NCBI GenBank assembly: GCA_036426205.1 | Contig: CM071571.1 | Location: 109,093,257-109,157,256 of the forward strand | DNA from: Ascaphus truei | Taxonomy: Eukaryota > Chordata > Amphibia > Anura > Ascaphidae | Reading direction: 5' to 3' | DNA length: 64,000 nt | In this document: piece by piece, positions 32,477 to 43,022 of the stretch | Position numbering within the stretch: position 1 is the stretch's first letter | Layout: the number at the start of each line of letters is the position of its first letter | The notes under the pieces: model-generated | What the model was told of the DNA's origin: nothing | Seen by the model: only the letters and a program-made list of their open reading frames with translations | Databases searched by the model: none | Translations under genes and position numbers: made by a program

Positions 32477-33318
32477 ATGGATCACACCAATACTGAACAG
32501 GAGTCTGTTACCCATGGTAGCTCCAATTATGCATTTACCTGTTCGAACAACACAACTAGACTGAAGAAAGCACAATTGGTGTTTGAAAATATATTGGACA
32601 CAGACAGTGAGGATATAACGGACTCAAGGAACCAATTTGTTCGATTGGAGAAGTTATTAATACGTGATACCAGTTTATGGTGGGACATTGTTACTATCGA
32701 AAATTACATCAAATCCCAACGAATCCCTAGGGTGTTGCGTATTAAAAAATCAACTACTTTTGGATTTCAGGAGGGGGATTTTGAGACTAGATGGAAGCAG
32801 GTACTTTGAAAAAGTGGTAGAAAGGGATATTTCCATTTTGGCTAAGGGTTACCAATTTAACACTGTAGGTACAAAGTTTAAATATTACAATCTTACTAAG
32901 GGTGAAAGAGAAGCTTTGAAAGCACTCAAGGATAATAAACAATTGATCATCAAGAATGCAGATAAGGGAGGGGCAGTTGTAGTACAGCATAGGAGCGACT
33001 ACCACAAGGAGGCATTACGCCAACTTGGGGATACTCTCTCCTATGCTGTACTACCATCTAACTCAACCTTTTTGTTTATGGCTGATATCAGGGAACTCCT
33101 TGATGAAGGAACAATCTTGGGAGTACTTAATGAAAATGAAATTAATTTTTTAAACAACATTCGCCCAACCATGGCCGTGTTTCACCAGCTCCCAAAGATC
33201 CATAAAACGTTGGTCTTCCCTCCTGGGAGACCCATTATTTCCAGCATTGGATCTTTGGGAGATGGTCTGTCACGGTACTTAGAACATTTCTTGCAACCCC
33301 TGGCTAGGTCTCTCCCCT
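32477..33318 (+). pseudogene. Second Penelope-like element, internally deleted
   Basis: The N-terminal domain (MDHTNTEQESVTHG ... LEKLLIRDTSLWWDIVTIEN ... RIPRVLRIKK) aligns with the first part of the PLE at 7.5-10.9 kb. After TRWKQ the sequence jumps, in another frame, to YFEKVVERDISILAKGYQF, which aligns to residues 132-150 of the 802-residue RT frame, so about 1 kb is missing. It continues through KNADKGGAVVV, LPKIHK and GRPIISSIGSLGDGLSRYLEHFLQPLARSLPS. It then stops abruptly before RT motif A and goes straight into the terminal region with a hammerhead-like hairpin. RT catalytic residues and GIY-YIG are absent. It is related to, not identical with, the first PLE, so a second subfamily is present. 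Confidence 0.88.
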
Positions 33319-33660
33319 CCCCCTTATGGAGTGTGTGCGAGTGGTGGTATGCGCATGACACTGCGATTTTGTCGATCCTTTGGTTATGTATGCTGTCACA
33401 GTTAATAAAGTTGCTCTTGTTCAAATTATCAGCAACCAATTGTAGCCGGCGCTGGCTCCAACTATGGAGGAGCTTAAGGCTCATTGGATGGTGACGCATG
33501 ACATCATTCGTTGGCGCGAATTATGAAGGTACTTTAATGTCATTTTTTAACCATCGTCTATACACCTTGATAAAGGGCACACGGCCCGAAAGGCATAGGT
33601 ACGTTTTTTTGTATATGGGGTCTTTAATGATCCAATAAAGCTTCTTATTTTTCTAATGTG
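33319..33660 (+). other. 3' terminal region of the second PLE
   Basis: Directly joined to the truncated RT. Contains the hairpin at 33,563-33,600 and then GATCCAATAAAGCTTCTTATT, a poly(A)-signal-like end. Confidence 0.5.
33563..33600 (+). ncRNA. Hammerhead-like hairpin with U-A core pair
   Basis: Stem I ACC (33,564-33,566) / GGT (33,598-33,600); core TTGATAA (33,567-33,573) plus A; stem II GGGC/GCCC (33,575-33,578, 33,584-33,587); GAAA (33,588-33,591); then GGCA and TA. Positions 3 and 8 are U and A instead of C and G, as at 6,662. Confidence 0.5.
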
Positions 33661-33966
33661 AGCCTCCTCCAGATTTGTGGCAGTGCTCTGCCCTATTTCT
33701 ATTTTTGTCTGTGTAATCAAAGCAGGTTTGTTAAACGTTACTATATTTTGTGTGCACACAGTTTATTTTGTAAAGGTGTTATAATATTACAGATTAATGT
33801 ACAAAGTCTTTATTGTGATCATTTAACTCCTTCTCAAAGAAAAAAAATGGAGCACGCATGTAGATTTCTTTTTTTTCATAGAAAATGTAATTGCAATGTT
33901 ATTTCACTTAAAGTAGTGTAATCGGGTTCCTTTTGGTGTTTTTAAGATTTTCTACTGTCAATCTGT
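33661..33966. other. AT-rich spacer
   Basis: Nothing recognised between the PLE end and the TTAA MITE. Confidence 0.3.
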
Positions 33967-33970
33967 TTAA

Positions 33971-34403
33971 AGCTGCCGTTTAAAAAAAATAAATATATAT
34001 ATATTTTTTTCCCCATTCAATATGTGCATCAATACAACCTGCACACTGACAAGCGATTAGCTAAGTTGCAGATTGATCCGTTCTCCTGTAATCGAGCGCT
34101 TGCTCATGGTTATTTAATTCAGTTCTTGCACGGCATTGTGGGCAATGTAGTTCAGCAATATTATGTGACTGGGCAGTTACTAGATTCAATTGGTGCAATG
34201 CTAGAGAGAGGGCGGGGCTCAAAGCCAGAGCCTATCAGAAGGGGAAGGGGCGGTCACTTTGCAAATGCTTCCTACAATAGAAACATTAAAAATGTCATTA
34301 CATTTTTTTTTAAAATGCTACCTGTATTTTCTTATAGTACAGTACAGAACTGATTTATTTAAAACAAAAAACTCACAAGTAGGATATTGCTTGAACTGCT
34401 GCT
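33971..34403. mobile_element. TTAA-flanked MITE, copy 1
   Basis: TTAA at 33,967-33,970 and 34,404-34,407 flanks a 433 bp unit with ends AGCTGCCGTTTAA and the inverse of AGCAGCAGTTCAAGC. Same ends as the unit at 57,391. A TTAA target is used by piggyBac and Kolobok elements; which applies is not clear. Non-coding. Confidence 0.65.
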
Positions 34404-34407
34404 TTAA

Positions 34408-36672
34408 CACTCATGACATCAAACCAAATAGCTATATCTTCTTGTAATAATACAGAACAATGACGATCCTCTGGCACCTTCATTCCCAATATATTCTCTG
34501 CAAATTTAGATTTGGACCAGTTTGGAGTACCAATTACATATTCCTACACATAATTATAAACTGTTTTCTCTGTTACACCTACTTGTATAACGCTCATTGA
34601 AACACTTAAAACATTGATAAACATAGCATCATGTGAACATTGTTTCTTATTGCATAGACCTATGTAGGCACAGCAGTTGACAGTTTTCTAAAATAAATGA
34701 AAGCTTTTTCTGTTTCTGTATAACCCTCATGTTGCCTCTTTCCCCCAGCTGCTTTGATACCTTTTCATGTAGGCCGATGCAATTGTTCCTTTACATTTCC
34801 AGGAAACAGAGCTCGTCATGTTTCCACAAATGAAAATCATAATGTGCTTAAATATAGTCATTGGTTAAGTTCGAAGAGGCTTAGGCTTTTCAATCCGCTT
34901 GAGCCATTTCTTTAAACCATAAACTGTCATGTAAAATCAAGAAGATTTGCAATGCCTCCATTAAAGCATTGGTTGGTGATCAGAAGCCTGTGTGAACATT
35001 GAGCACAGCTGTCACAATGCAAAACCTTTCCCTACAGAAAGGCCACACTAGCATTGCAGGCATTCATTTAGGACTTCCCAAATCGTTCATAAGGCCGTGG
35101 CACATCATTTTCAAGATATCCAAATGATTGCCATGTTATGTGCAACTAGACACCACATTAATGTCAACTCAAACCTAAGAAACATAAAAGGCAACTTGTT
35201 GAAGGCCACATAGTTGATTAGGACAGCATATAACCAATCTGAAGATGTGATCATACAGTACTTGACAACTCTACACATTTAGCACATAAACGCCTAATTC
35301 TTAGCAGAAAATATACTAATGTTTTATGTTCTCCCTTTTAAAAGTTTAATCAAAGCAAAAATGGGTTGAATGTGACATTTCTGAAGACAGAGATCCAGAC
35401 CCTGAAATAAGGTTTTTGCAATAGAGGGAGAGAAAGAGATAAAGGGAGAGAAAGAGATAAAGGAAGAGAAAGAGAGGCTGAAACCTCCAAATAAGACTTT
35501 TGCAATAAAGGGTTAAAGAGGGACAGGGGAAGAAAACGAGAGCAGTTGTGAGGCTGAAACACCAGCCCCCCCCCCCCCCCGCGATTTGTAGTTGTTTTTT
35601 TGCTGGTTTTGACACAAAAATAACCTCCTCTTACCCCCTGTGACTCACTTTGCTGTGACTCGGGCAGGGACTTTTCTTAGACCTGTGGCCAAATAAACAT
35701 GTGCTTCTCATTTTTTTCCAGTTACCCTCCACATCACACTATAGAGATCCTGTAGGGGTGTGGAGTGTGTTCGCAGGGGAAATAACCCAGTGGACATCTT
35801 GTGGTTTGGCATTGTGTAATCTTCGTCACATGTGGGTGGCTTTGTATTTATTTTGCCAATTCTGGTTTTTATTCTCTTCATTTATATGGGGCCTGATGTC
35901 TTATTCATTTTTTTTAACGGATTAGAATACAAGTTATGTTTTAGTTTCACTTTTACCGCCTCGCTGTCTCTCCTAGTATATATTCCTGTAAGCCCCACTA
36001 CCTATTCTGCCACTTTGTTTTTATTTATTCTGGTTATTATCAACCTGTTTTTTATTTTTTAGGTGATTTCGAGCCTATTACTTGCTTTTCTGCGGCTTGA
36101 CCTATAATGTGAAGAAATTAATTACATATAGCAACGAGGGGGAGAAAGGAGATCCAAATACAGTTGCATAACTGTTTAAGAGCTTTATCAGACCTATAAA
36201 AGGTACAAACATGTGACTGTTTTTACTGAAGGGAGACATCCCATTTAAATATCTAAGTATTGTAAGTAAATATCTAAGAACAAGTCTCCAGCAGGAAATG
36301 GGTCAGAGTGGAAATTAGTGCATAATGCAACATATAAAAGGTCTGAGATTTTAAGTAAAAGTTGAGGGAGAAATGTTTTTGGTTTCTAAAACTCGTTAAC
36401 CAACATGGCAAATCAAATACAAGATGCAGAGCAAAAAGGATTGTGTCTTAGCATCTGTAAAGTATCATAGTTGAGCGCAGACTGTTTTTCATTATGCATT
36501 TGAATACAGATACTACAGTTCAATTCTCAGAAACCGTGAGCTCTGAAAAAAAAACATGCTGTTGCATTTCATTTGACTGTGGATACTTATTCTATTCATA
36601 TGTAGAGAAGAACATGCACTAGCAATGCTGTACAACATACATTTACTAACAGTTGACAGAAGAACACAGTCA
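34408..36672. other. No gene recognised; one purine-rich tract
   Basis: Intronic AT-rich sequence. A GAGAGAAAGAGATAAAGG repeat lies at about 35,425-35,480 and a C-run at 35,567-35,580. No exon seen. Confidence 0.4.
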
Positions 36673-37539
36673 CTCTAAAACAGGGGTTCTTAACCAGGGG
36701 TGATTTCTCCCCCAGGGGGTGATTGAAGGGGGCTCAGGGGGTGATTGAGAAGATACTTGGATTTGTTGAAGATTTAATATTTTGAATATTAAAAATGATC
36801 TAAGAAACATTTCCATTCTTGATTTGTAACATTTTATTACTTTTATTCTGTTAAAATAACACATGGCTATAAATATAGTGGACCATGTTCATCTCACTGG
36901 AACCAGAGCCATACGTCTAAGCCTTGAAGCAGAAAAGGCGTTTGATAGAATAGACTGGGTATTTCTTAGACAAAACACTACAGAAATTTGGATTCAAAGA
37001 CTCCTTTCTAGAAGGAATGTGTGCATTATACCAAACCCCGACGGCTCTAGTTAAGCTGCCAGGGAATGGACTGAACCCAATTAGAAATAAGAATGGAACG
37101 AGACAGGGTTGCCCATTGACCCCTCTTCTTTTTCCACTAACGATAGAACCCCTAGCTCAGGCCTGCCCAACTCGTAAAGTGTGAAGGGCCGAACTGCTCC
37201 AAGAAAAAAAATTTGGGGCCGCACGGGTTAAATCATCATCATCATCATCTTTCCTCCAGCACCTCTCCATCATCATCATCCTCATCTCCCCCAGAACCCC
37301 TCACTATCAACCTTTATGATACTCCCCATCTATCTCTCATACCCCCATCTCTCCCCCTCACCCACACAATACCACCCTCCACATCAAAAACACAATACCC
37401 CCTCCACATCCCCCCAGCCCATTCCATGTCAGCAGCCCCCCCCCCAAGTCAGCATCCCATGTCAGCATCCCCCCCCATGTCTCTCTTCCCTAAATATAAC
37501 ACTCTTTCCCCCTCCCCTAAATCACACCCTCTCCCCCTC

Positions 37540-37880
37540 CCCTCAATGACACTCTCTCCCCCTCCACTCAATATGACACTCTCTCCCCCTCCCCTCAATA
37601 TGACACCCCCCCTCCTCTCAATATGACTCTCTCCCCCCCCTCAATATGACACTCTCCCCCTCCCCTCAATATGACACTCTCTCCCTCCCCTCAATATGAC
37701 ACTCTCTCTCTCCCTCCCCTCAATATGACACTCTCTCCCCCCCCATCAATATGACACACTCTCTCTCCCTCTTCTTCAATATGACACTCTCCCCTCCCCT
37801 CTAAATGACACTCTCTCCCCCTCCTCTCAATATGACACTCTTTCCCCCTCTCCTCAATATGACACTCTCTCCCCCCCTGC
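37540..37880. repeat. Minisatellite: CAATATGACACTCTCTCCCC units
   Basis: About a dozen units of 24-30 bases, each with CAATATGACACTCTC and a variable C/T tail, within the hAT MITE. Confidence 0.9.
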
Positions 37881-37907
37881 AACTCACATCATACCCCCCC
37901 CCCCTGC

Positions 37908-38160
37908 ACCTCACATGTCAGCAGCCCCCCCCCCTCACATGCCAGCAGCCCACCCACCCCTCACATGCCAGCAGCCCAACCCTCACATGCCAGCAGCCCA
38001 CCCACCCCTCACATGTCAGCAGCCCACCCACCCCTCACATGTCAGCAGCACCCACCCCCCACCCCCCAATGTCAGCAGCCACCCCCCACCCACATGTCAG
38101 CAGCCCACCCCCTCATGTCGCAGCCCACCCCCCCTCACATGTAGCAGCCCACCCCCACCT
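37908..38160. repeat. Minisatellite: CACATGTCAGCAGCCCACCC units
   Basis: About ten units of 20-27 bases next to the previous array, with a (CA)n run at about 38,236-38,330 following. Frames through these arrays are not genes. Confidence 0.9.
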
Positions 38161-41041
38161 CTGCACCATGCCGTTTTTCAACCCCACACCTCGCACCAGC
38201 CCGTTTTTTCACCCCACCCCCCACCAGCCGTTTTAAACACACACACCACACACACACACACACACACCACACACACACCACACACAACACACACACACAC
38301 ACCACAAACACACACCACACACACACACCACCTCTTTTAGATCAGCACATCTCTCTCTCCCCGGTACTAAGCCCCGCCCCGGCATGCTCTGACCTCCCCG
38401 CATCCTGCATCCTCTCATGCTGCTTCTGCCCCCGCGCCACTGCAAAAACCGGGGCGGGGAGGGGGGGGGGGGGGTGGAGGAGGGGAGGGGGGCGGTGGAG
38501 GAGGGGAGGGAAATGAATCGCCGCCATTTTTTTAAACTTTTAAAAAAAAAAAACTGGCCGGAGTCACCGCGGGCCACACAGAGAGGCCAGACGGGCCGCA
38601 TGCGGCCCGCGGGCCGTATGTTGTGCAGCCCTGCCCTAGCTGCAAATATACGAGCAAATGATAATATCCAAGGTATAGTAATTGGAAAAATAAATGATAA
38701 AATCCCCCTATTTGCAGATGAAATCATTTTAACATAAGCAAGCCCCCAAATTACTCTACCTAACCTGCAAAGAGCCCTACCAGACTTTGATAAAATTTCA
38801 GGGTATAAAATTAATAATGATAAGTCAGAGGCCGTAAATTTGATTCTGCCAGACCTGGAGATTAATTTTACTAAAATTGAATTTCAACTACAGATGGAGT
38901 TCCTCTCACATTAAATATCTGGGAGTAAATGTGACCAAGCACTACCAGTCCCTATACCAGAGCAACTACCCACCCCTGTTTGACGGAATCAAAAGGGATT
39001 TGGCGAAGTGGCTAGGATACCAGGTTTTGTGGATAGGGAGAATAGTTTCAGTCAAAATGAATATACTCTCTGGGTTAGTATATCACTTTCAGACCCTCCC
39101 GGTTCACCTTATCTGGCAGGGCAGAAGACCCAGAATCGCTAGGTCAGTTATGCTGACATCAAAATCAAGAGGGGGCATGGTGATCCAAGATATTTAAAAA
39201 TATTACCAAGCCGCCCAACTATGGCAAGTGGTGGTTTGGAATGCTGACTCAGCCCAATATTGTTGGTTTGCCATAGAGTCCCAGTATGCCGGAACGACTT
39301 CTCTGTTAATGTCCCTGTGGGCCCCTGATAAGAAGGATCTGCAGGCAAAGGCGTTTGAGCTAGGTCCGATTAGATGCACCTGGGAGACTTGGACCAAGTC
39401 CAAGGACAAATTTAATCTCACGTCACCCACCTCATCTCACTTTTCAACAACCTCAGTTTCCCCCCCAGGATGTGACGCCAAACAATTCGACCAATTAAGG
39501 CAAAGATTATTAGGGCAATTGCCGATCTATTAAATAATGGGAAATTTCTCAGCTTCCAAAAGCTTCAAATTAAATATGAAGAGCCAGACTTCCATATGTT
39601 TAAATAACTTCAAATTAGACATTTCCTACAAAAAAATCACGGCAAAGCTAGAATTCTCCCCTCTCAAGCTTTGAGCAACTGTGTTAAAGAGGCGTGTACC
39701 AAAAAGGCCTGATCACAAGAATATATGCTGGCCTTGAGGCTTCGGTAAACAATCCCGACAATGACTACATGCTGAAATGGGCGGCCGATTTAAATATGGA
39801 AATTGATAGAGATGATTGGGAGGATATTTGGGAGTTTGCCGCAAAGACCTCTATATGTACCACTATCAAAGAAAATATATAGAAGATTCTTTATTATTGG
39901 TACCTCACCACAAGCCGACTGAGGAAAATCTACCCTCTGGTATCTGATCTGTGCTGGAGGTTGCTGTGGATAAAGAGGTGATATGGTGCACATTTGGAGG
40001 ACATGTCCAGCGATCCAGAAATTCTGGACCATGGTCCAAATAATTATTAAGGATACAAAAGATTTGTCCATCCCTGTGGACCCTTTGACTTTCCTACTGG
40101 CAAAACCAGTTGAGGACGTGGATCGTCCTATGAGACGGCTAATATAATTTATACTGACGGCGGGTAGGTGTACCGTGGCAGCCTCTTGGAAGAAGACAGC
40201 CCCCCCCATCTAGACAAACTGTCGAAAAAAGAATAAACGAGGTGACACTAATAGAAAAAATGACGGCTTTCTTAAAGCAGTTGACTGATGAATTTTACAG
40301 AACGTGGGAACCATGGCTGGGACAGTGAACTGAATTGCACAGTCAAGAAAGTTACGGATTAAAGTACTAATAGGATAAGAACTGATCGGGTTAACTACCT
40401 GAAGTCTAAACCGAACCGAAGTCTTGCAAAAGGAGACCTTGAACACAACCTCCCCAATGATTCATGGGATACTTTAATTAATAAGAGGATCTTATTTGAC
40501 AATAAATGGGTTGGCTAGGGCAGACGTGAGGGCACAGGGGGGCCACCGGCCCTCCCCACCGACCTACCCCCCCAGTTCCGCCTCTCTTTCTTCCCTCTTT
40601 TCATGCCCTTCCAATAAGGGCACAAACTCAACAGTTCTTCCCCCCCCCCCCACCCCCCAACCAACTGACTGGAACTCATGCACACACCTCAAAATGTATG
40701 GATAATACTAGGCTTCAACATGGTGTGACTAAAAGTAAAACACTGTTTTGCCAACTCAATTTGTAATTGTAAAGTATTCTTGTATGTTTCTGTTTTTAAT
40801 GTCACTGGATGATGTTTATTATATGCTTCTCCAATAAAAATATTTGAAACAAAAAAAAAAATAACACATGGCTGATACATCATGTGAAAGCTCATCTCCA
40901 GCCACATAAATGTGTGGATCCCTATCGACCACGCATTATTTTCCATCTCTGTTTGTTACATGTACTTACTAAAAAAAAAAAAAAAAAAGAGGGCCCTATA
41001 AAAAAAAAAAAAAAAAAAAAAAAGGGTTTTTTTACCCTGTT

Positions 41042-41239
41042 CTCGCAGAACGAGCCTTCTCTGCTTTGATTTCCTTCGCGACCACTTATTTGTGTGAATC
41101 AGGTTTTCCCCCTTCGGTTGACATTAAAACCAAGGCTAGGAACTTGCTGAATGCAAGCCACGATATGAGTCTTACCTTATCGAAAACTGTCCCTCGTTTC
41201 CAGATTTTAATTGATAAAAAAACAACAGCGTCCTCATGA
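41042..41239 (+). pseudogene. hAT transposase C-terminal fragment
   Basis: Plus-strand frame ending in a stop at 41,237-41,239 reads ALISFATTYLCESGF then PSVDIKTKARNLLN, ASHDMSLTLSKTVPRF and QILIDKKTTASS. The TTYLCESGFS and KTKxRNRL motifs are the dimerisation region of hAT transposases of the ZBED5/Charlie type. The upstream catalytic parts are absent, so it is a remnant of the hAT copy ending at 41,512. Confidence 0.8.
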
Positions 41240-41569
41240 ATTTGTGGTGCTTTTAATTTTTTTGTTAACAATTTCAGGTTTCTTTTTGTTCAGGTTTCGA
41301 AGCATTAAATTATATTTTTATCCAACTACTAGTGTTTTTGCTTTGTACCGATGTTGAGTATGTCCTTATTCCTTTTGCTGGCATATTAACTCAAGATATT
41401 GAAATGGTACCGGTACGTCATATATATATATATGAAATTATTGGTATGGGGTGATTGGGACCTTGTTGGTCCCTAAAAGGTGATTTAAGGTACAAAAGGA
41501 TAAGACCCCCTGCTCTAGAAGTAAGAGCTCCGACCATAAACATGTTAAGGGATTTCCTTCTGTAAAGAG

Positions 41570-41850
41570 CTTAGGCGGTGTCCATGCTGCCGAAGACCGC
41601 GTGGCATGATCACATTGCCTTATGGCATTGATCGCGCCCATTGACCGCGTGTGCGACAGTAGGAGGGTGCGCGCGGTGCACGAGGAATCAGTTCAAACTG
41701 ATTCCTCGGGGCGACGGGCAGGTCACAGGCACGCTCCTAGATAAGCTCCCACGGCGCGTCTGCCTTGTCCACAAAATGCAACCTGCTTCATATGGGTGAA
41801 GTCACGCACGCGCCTCTGCGCGGTCCAAGGCTGAATGGACGCAGCCTTAG
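41570..41850. mobile_element. GC-rich MITE, GCGTCCAT family
   Basis: Ends CTTAGGCGGTGTCCATGCTG and the inverse of CTAAGGCTGCGTCCATTCAG. Contains a GAGGAATCAG/CTGATTCCTC hairpin near 41,681-41,708. Same family as 49,644-49,924. Confidence 0.7.
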
Positions 41851-42034
41851 TATGTGAGCAGCACAGTAGCGAGAGATCCAATTGTGAAAGCAAAGTGGTA
41901 GCACCGAGGTACCAAGACTAGGAAGTATAAATACAAAGTTTACTTTTCAGATAACCCTCTATTGAAGTAAAAGTAAGCAGTTTCATTAAAACATGAGAAA
42001 TGTACAATCGTTATTATATAAAAGCAACCGAAAA
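41851..42034. other. Spacer
   Basis: AT-rich sequence; nothing recognised. Confidence 0.3.
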
Positions 42035-42510
42035 GGGATGTCATCTTGGAATGGGACATTTGGTCGCGGAAAAACGGCCGCTGGTGCTTCGCCGAGACTC
42101 CCCATGCCGCCGCAGCCGTTACACCGCCCGCTTATAAGGCAAGTTTAATTACGGTTTAGGGTAGCAGGTTAATGTAAGGGATGTTAGTACTAGGGGTTGG
42201 GGGTTAATTTAAGGTGTTCAAGGGTAAGGGTTTAGGGTAGGGGGTTTTAGGGTAAGGGCATAGTGTAGGGGGTTTTAGAGTAAGGGCGTAGGGTAGGGGT
42301 TTTAGGGTAAGGGATTTTAGGGATACGGGCTTAGGGTAGGAGTTTTTAAGGTAAGGGCTTAGGGTAGGGAGTTTTAGACCAAGGGCAGAGGTTTTAGGGT
42401 AAGGGCTTCGGGTAGGGGTTTTAGGGTAAGGTAGCTTCCGGCAGCGGGGTACGTTGCGGCAAAGCACCAGCGGCCATTTGGTCATAGCGAAATGACCGTG
42501 ACCAAATCGT
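42035..42510. mobile_element. TIR element with telomere-like internal minisatellite
   Basis: Left GACATTTGGTCGCGG ... GGCCGCTGGTGCTTCGCCG and right the inverse (reverse strand GATTTGGTCACGG ... GGCCGCTGGTGCTTTGCCG). Between them, about 42,150-42,430, are degenerate units of GGGTTTTAGGGTAAGGGCTT (period about 27-30 bases) that resemble vertebrate telomere repeat TTAGGG. A related left end, GGGACGTTTGGTCGCGGCC, occurs at about 61,507. Confidence 0.65.
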
Positions 42511-42976
42511 CTAGACCGTGTAATCTCATATAGAAAATGGCTATCCGAATATCAAAACACTTATTGTCATAAGAAGAAAATGTAATTATTAAGCCCCAAT
42601 AATTTTACATTTTGTACTTCCTAATGTGTGTTGGATGCCCAAATTCTATCTAGTTTATAGATTCTTTTTCAATACAAGATTTATCATTTAGTGCTCACTT
42701 GGTCTTCAAAACTATTTCCTCCACCTCGAGTATAAATCTTTCCCCTTCCCTTCAGTGTATGGGTTAAAACAGATCATGAGTATTCCAGGAATCCAACACG
42801 CATACATCTGTTAGTCACTTCTTGCTGAAAGAAACTTGCAGGCTACTGTAACTCCAGCCCCTAACAAATAGTCACTTACTGGTATTGTGTGGGAGTTGCA
42901 TGGTTAATTATTTCTTGCATCATTTTCCCATTTCTTGTACATAATTTCATATGTTGCATAGCCAGCAACCAAGCTC
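42511..42976. other. No gene recognised
   Basis: Intronic AT-rich sequence leading into the ribozyme-bearing repeat. Confidence 0.35.
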
Positions 42977-43022
42977 ACACTGATGAGACCCAAAAGGTCG
43001 AAACAGCCACCATCTGTCTGTA
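42977..43022 (+). ncRNA. Hammerhead ribozyme, full consensus core
   Basis: Stem I ACA (42,977-42,979) with TGT (43,019-43,021), extended by further pairs beyond one mismatch; core CTGATGA (42,980-42,986); stem II GACC/GGTC (42,987-42,990 and 42,996-42,999) with loop CAAAA; GAAA (43,000-43,003); stem III ACAG/CTGT (43,003-43,006 and 43,014-43,017) with loop CCACCAT; cleavage site after GUC (43,018). Every invariant hammerhead position is present, including C3, G8, G12 and the A15.1-U16.1 pair. This differs from the other hammerhead-like hairpins here, which have an extra A. It lies in an intron of ARFGEF on the opposite strand to the gene. Confidence 0.82.

Larger units (their letters stand above)
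37157..38631. mobile_element. hAT-type MITE inserted in the L1
   Basis: Ends CAGGCCTGCCCAACTCG and, on the reverse strand, CAGGGCTGCACAACATAC. An exact 8 bp duplication CCCTAGCT flanks it (37,149-37,156 and 38,632-38,639), and removing the insert restores the L1 frame (EPLA then NIRANDN). Its interior is almost wholly tandem repeats; no transposase. Confidence 0.92.
36869..40860 (+). pseudogene. L1-clade LINE, 5'-truncated, split by a hAT MITE
   Basis: Starts inside the RT: RLSLEAEKAFDRIDWVFL (about 36,915-36,965), LVKLPGNGLNPIRNKNGTRQ and CPLTPLLFPLTIEPLA up to 37,156. It resumes at 38,640 with NIRANDNIQGIVIGKINDK, then FADEIILT (YADD region, catalytic motif altered) and the L1 C-terminal half with HIKYLGVNVT and LAKWLGYQVLWIGRIVSVKM. 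It ends in a poly(A) tail at 40,851-40,861. AAAATAACACATGGCT flanks it at 36,853-36,868 and 40,858-40,873, the variable-length target duplication expected of L1. Stops are scattered; inactive. Confidence 0.88.
36681..41512 (+). mobile_element. hAT transposon interrupted by an L1
   Basis: Left end CAGGGGTTCTTAACC (36,681) and right end inverse (reverse strand CAGGGGGTCTTATCC) at 41,512. The flanks CTCTAAAA (36,673-36,680) and CTCTAGAA (41,513-41,520) form an 8 bp duplication with one mismatch. A transposase C-terminus is at 41,042-41,239. The L1 at 36,869-40,850 splits it; without the L1 the hAT copy would be about 0.85 kb, so it was already internally deleted. Confidence 0.85.

Noticed and set aside
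37213..38727. Frames of 60-160 residues with Pro/Ser/His repeats
   Set aside because: They run through minisatellite and (CA)n arrays of the hAT MITE.
42150..42430. True chromosome-end telomere
   Set aside because: Units are degenerate, not TTAGGG arrays, and lie between inverted repeats inside a gene intron.
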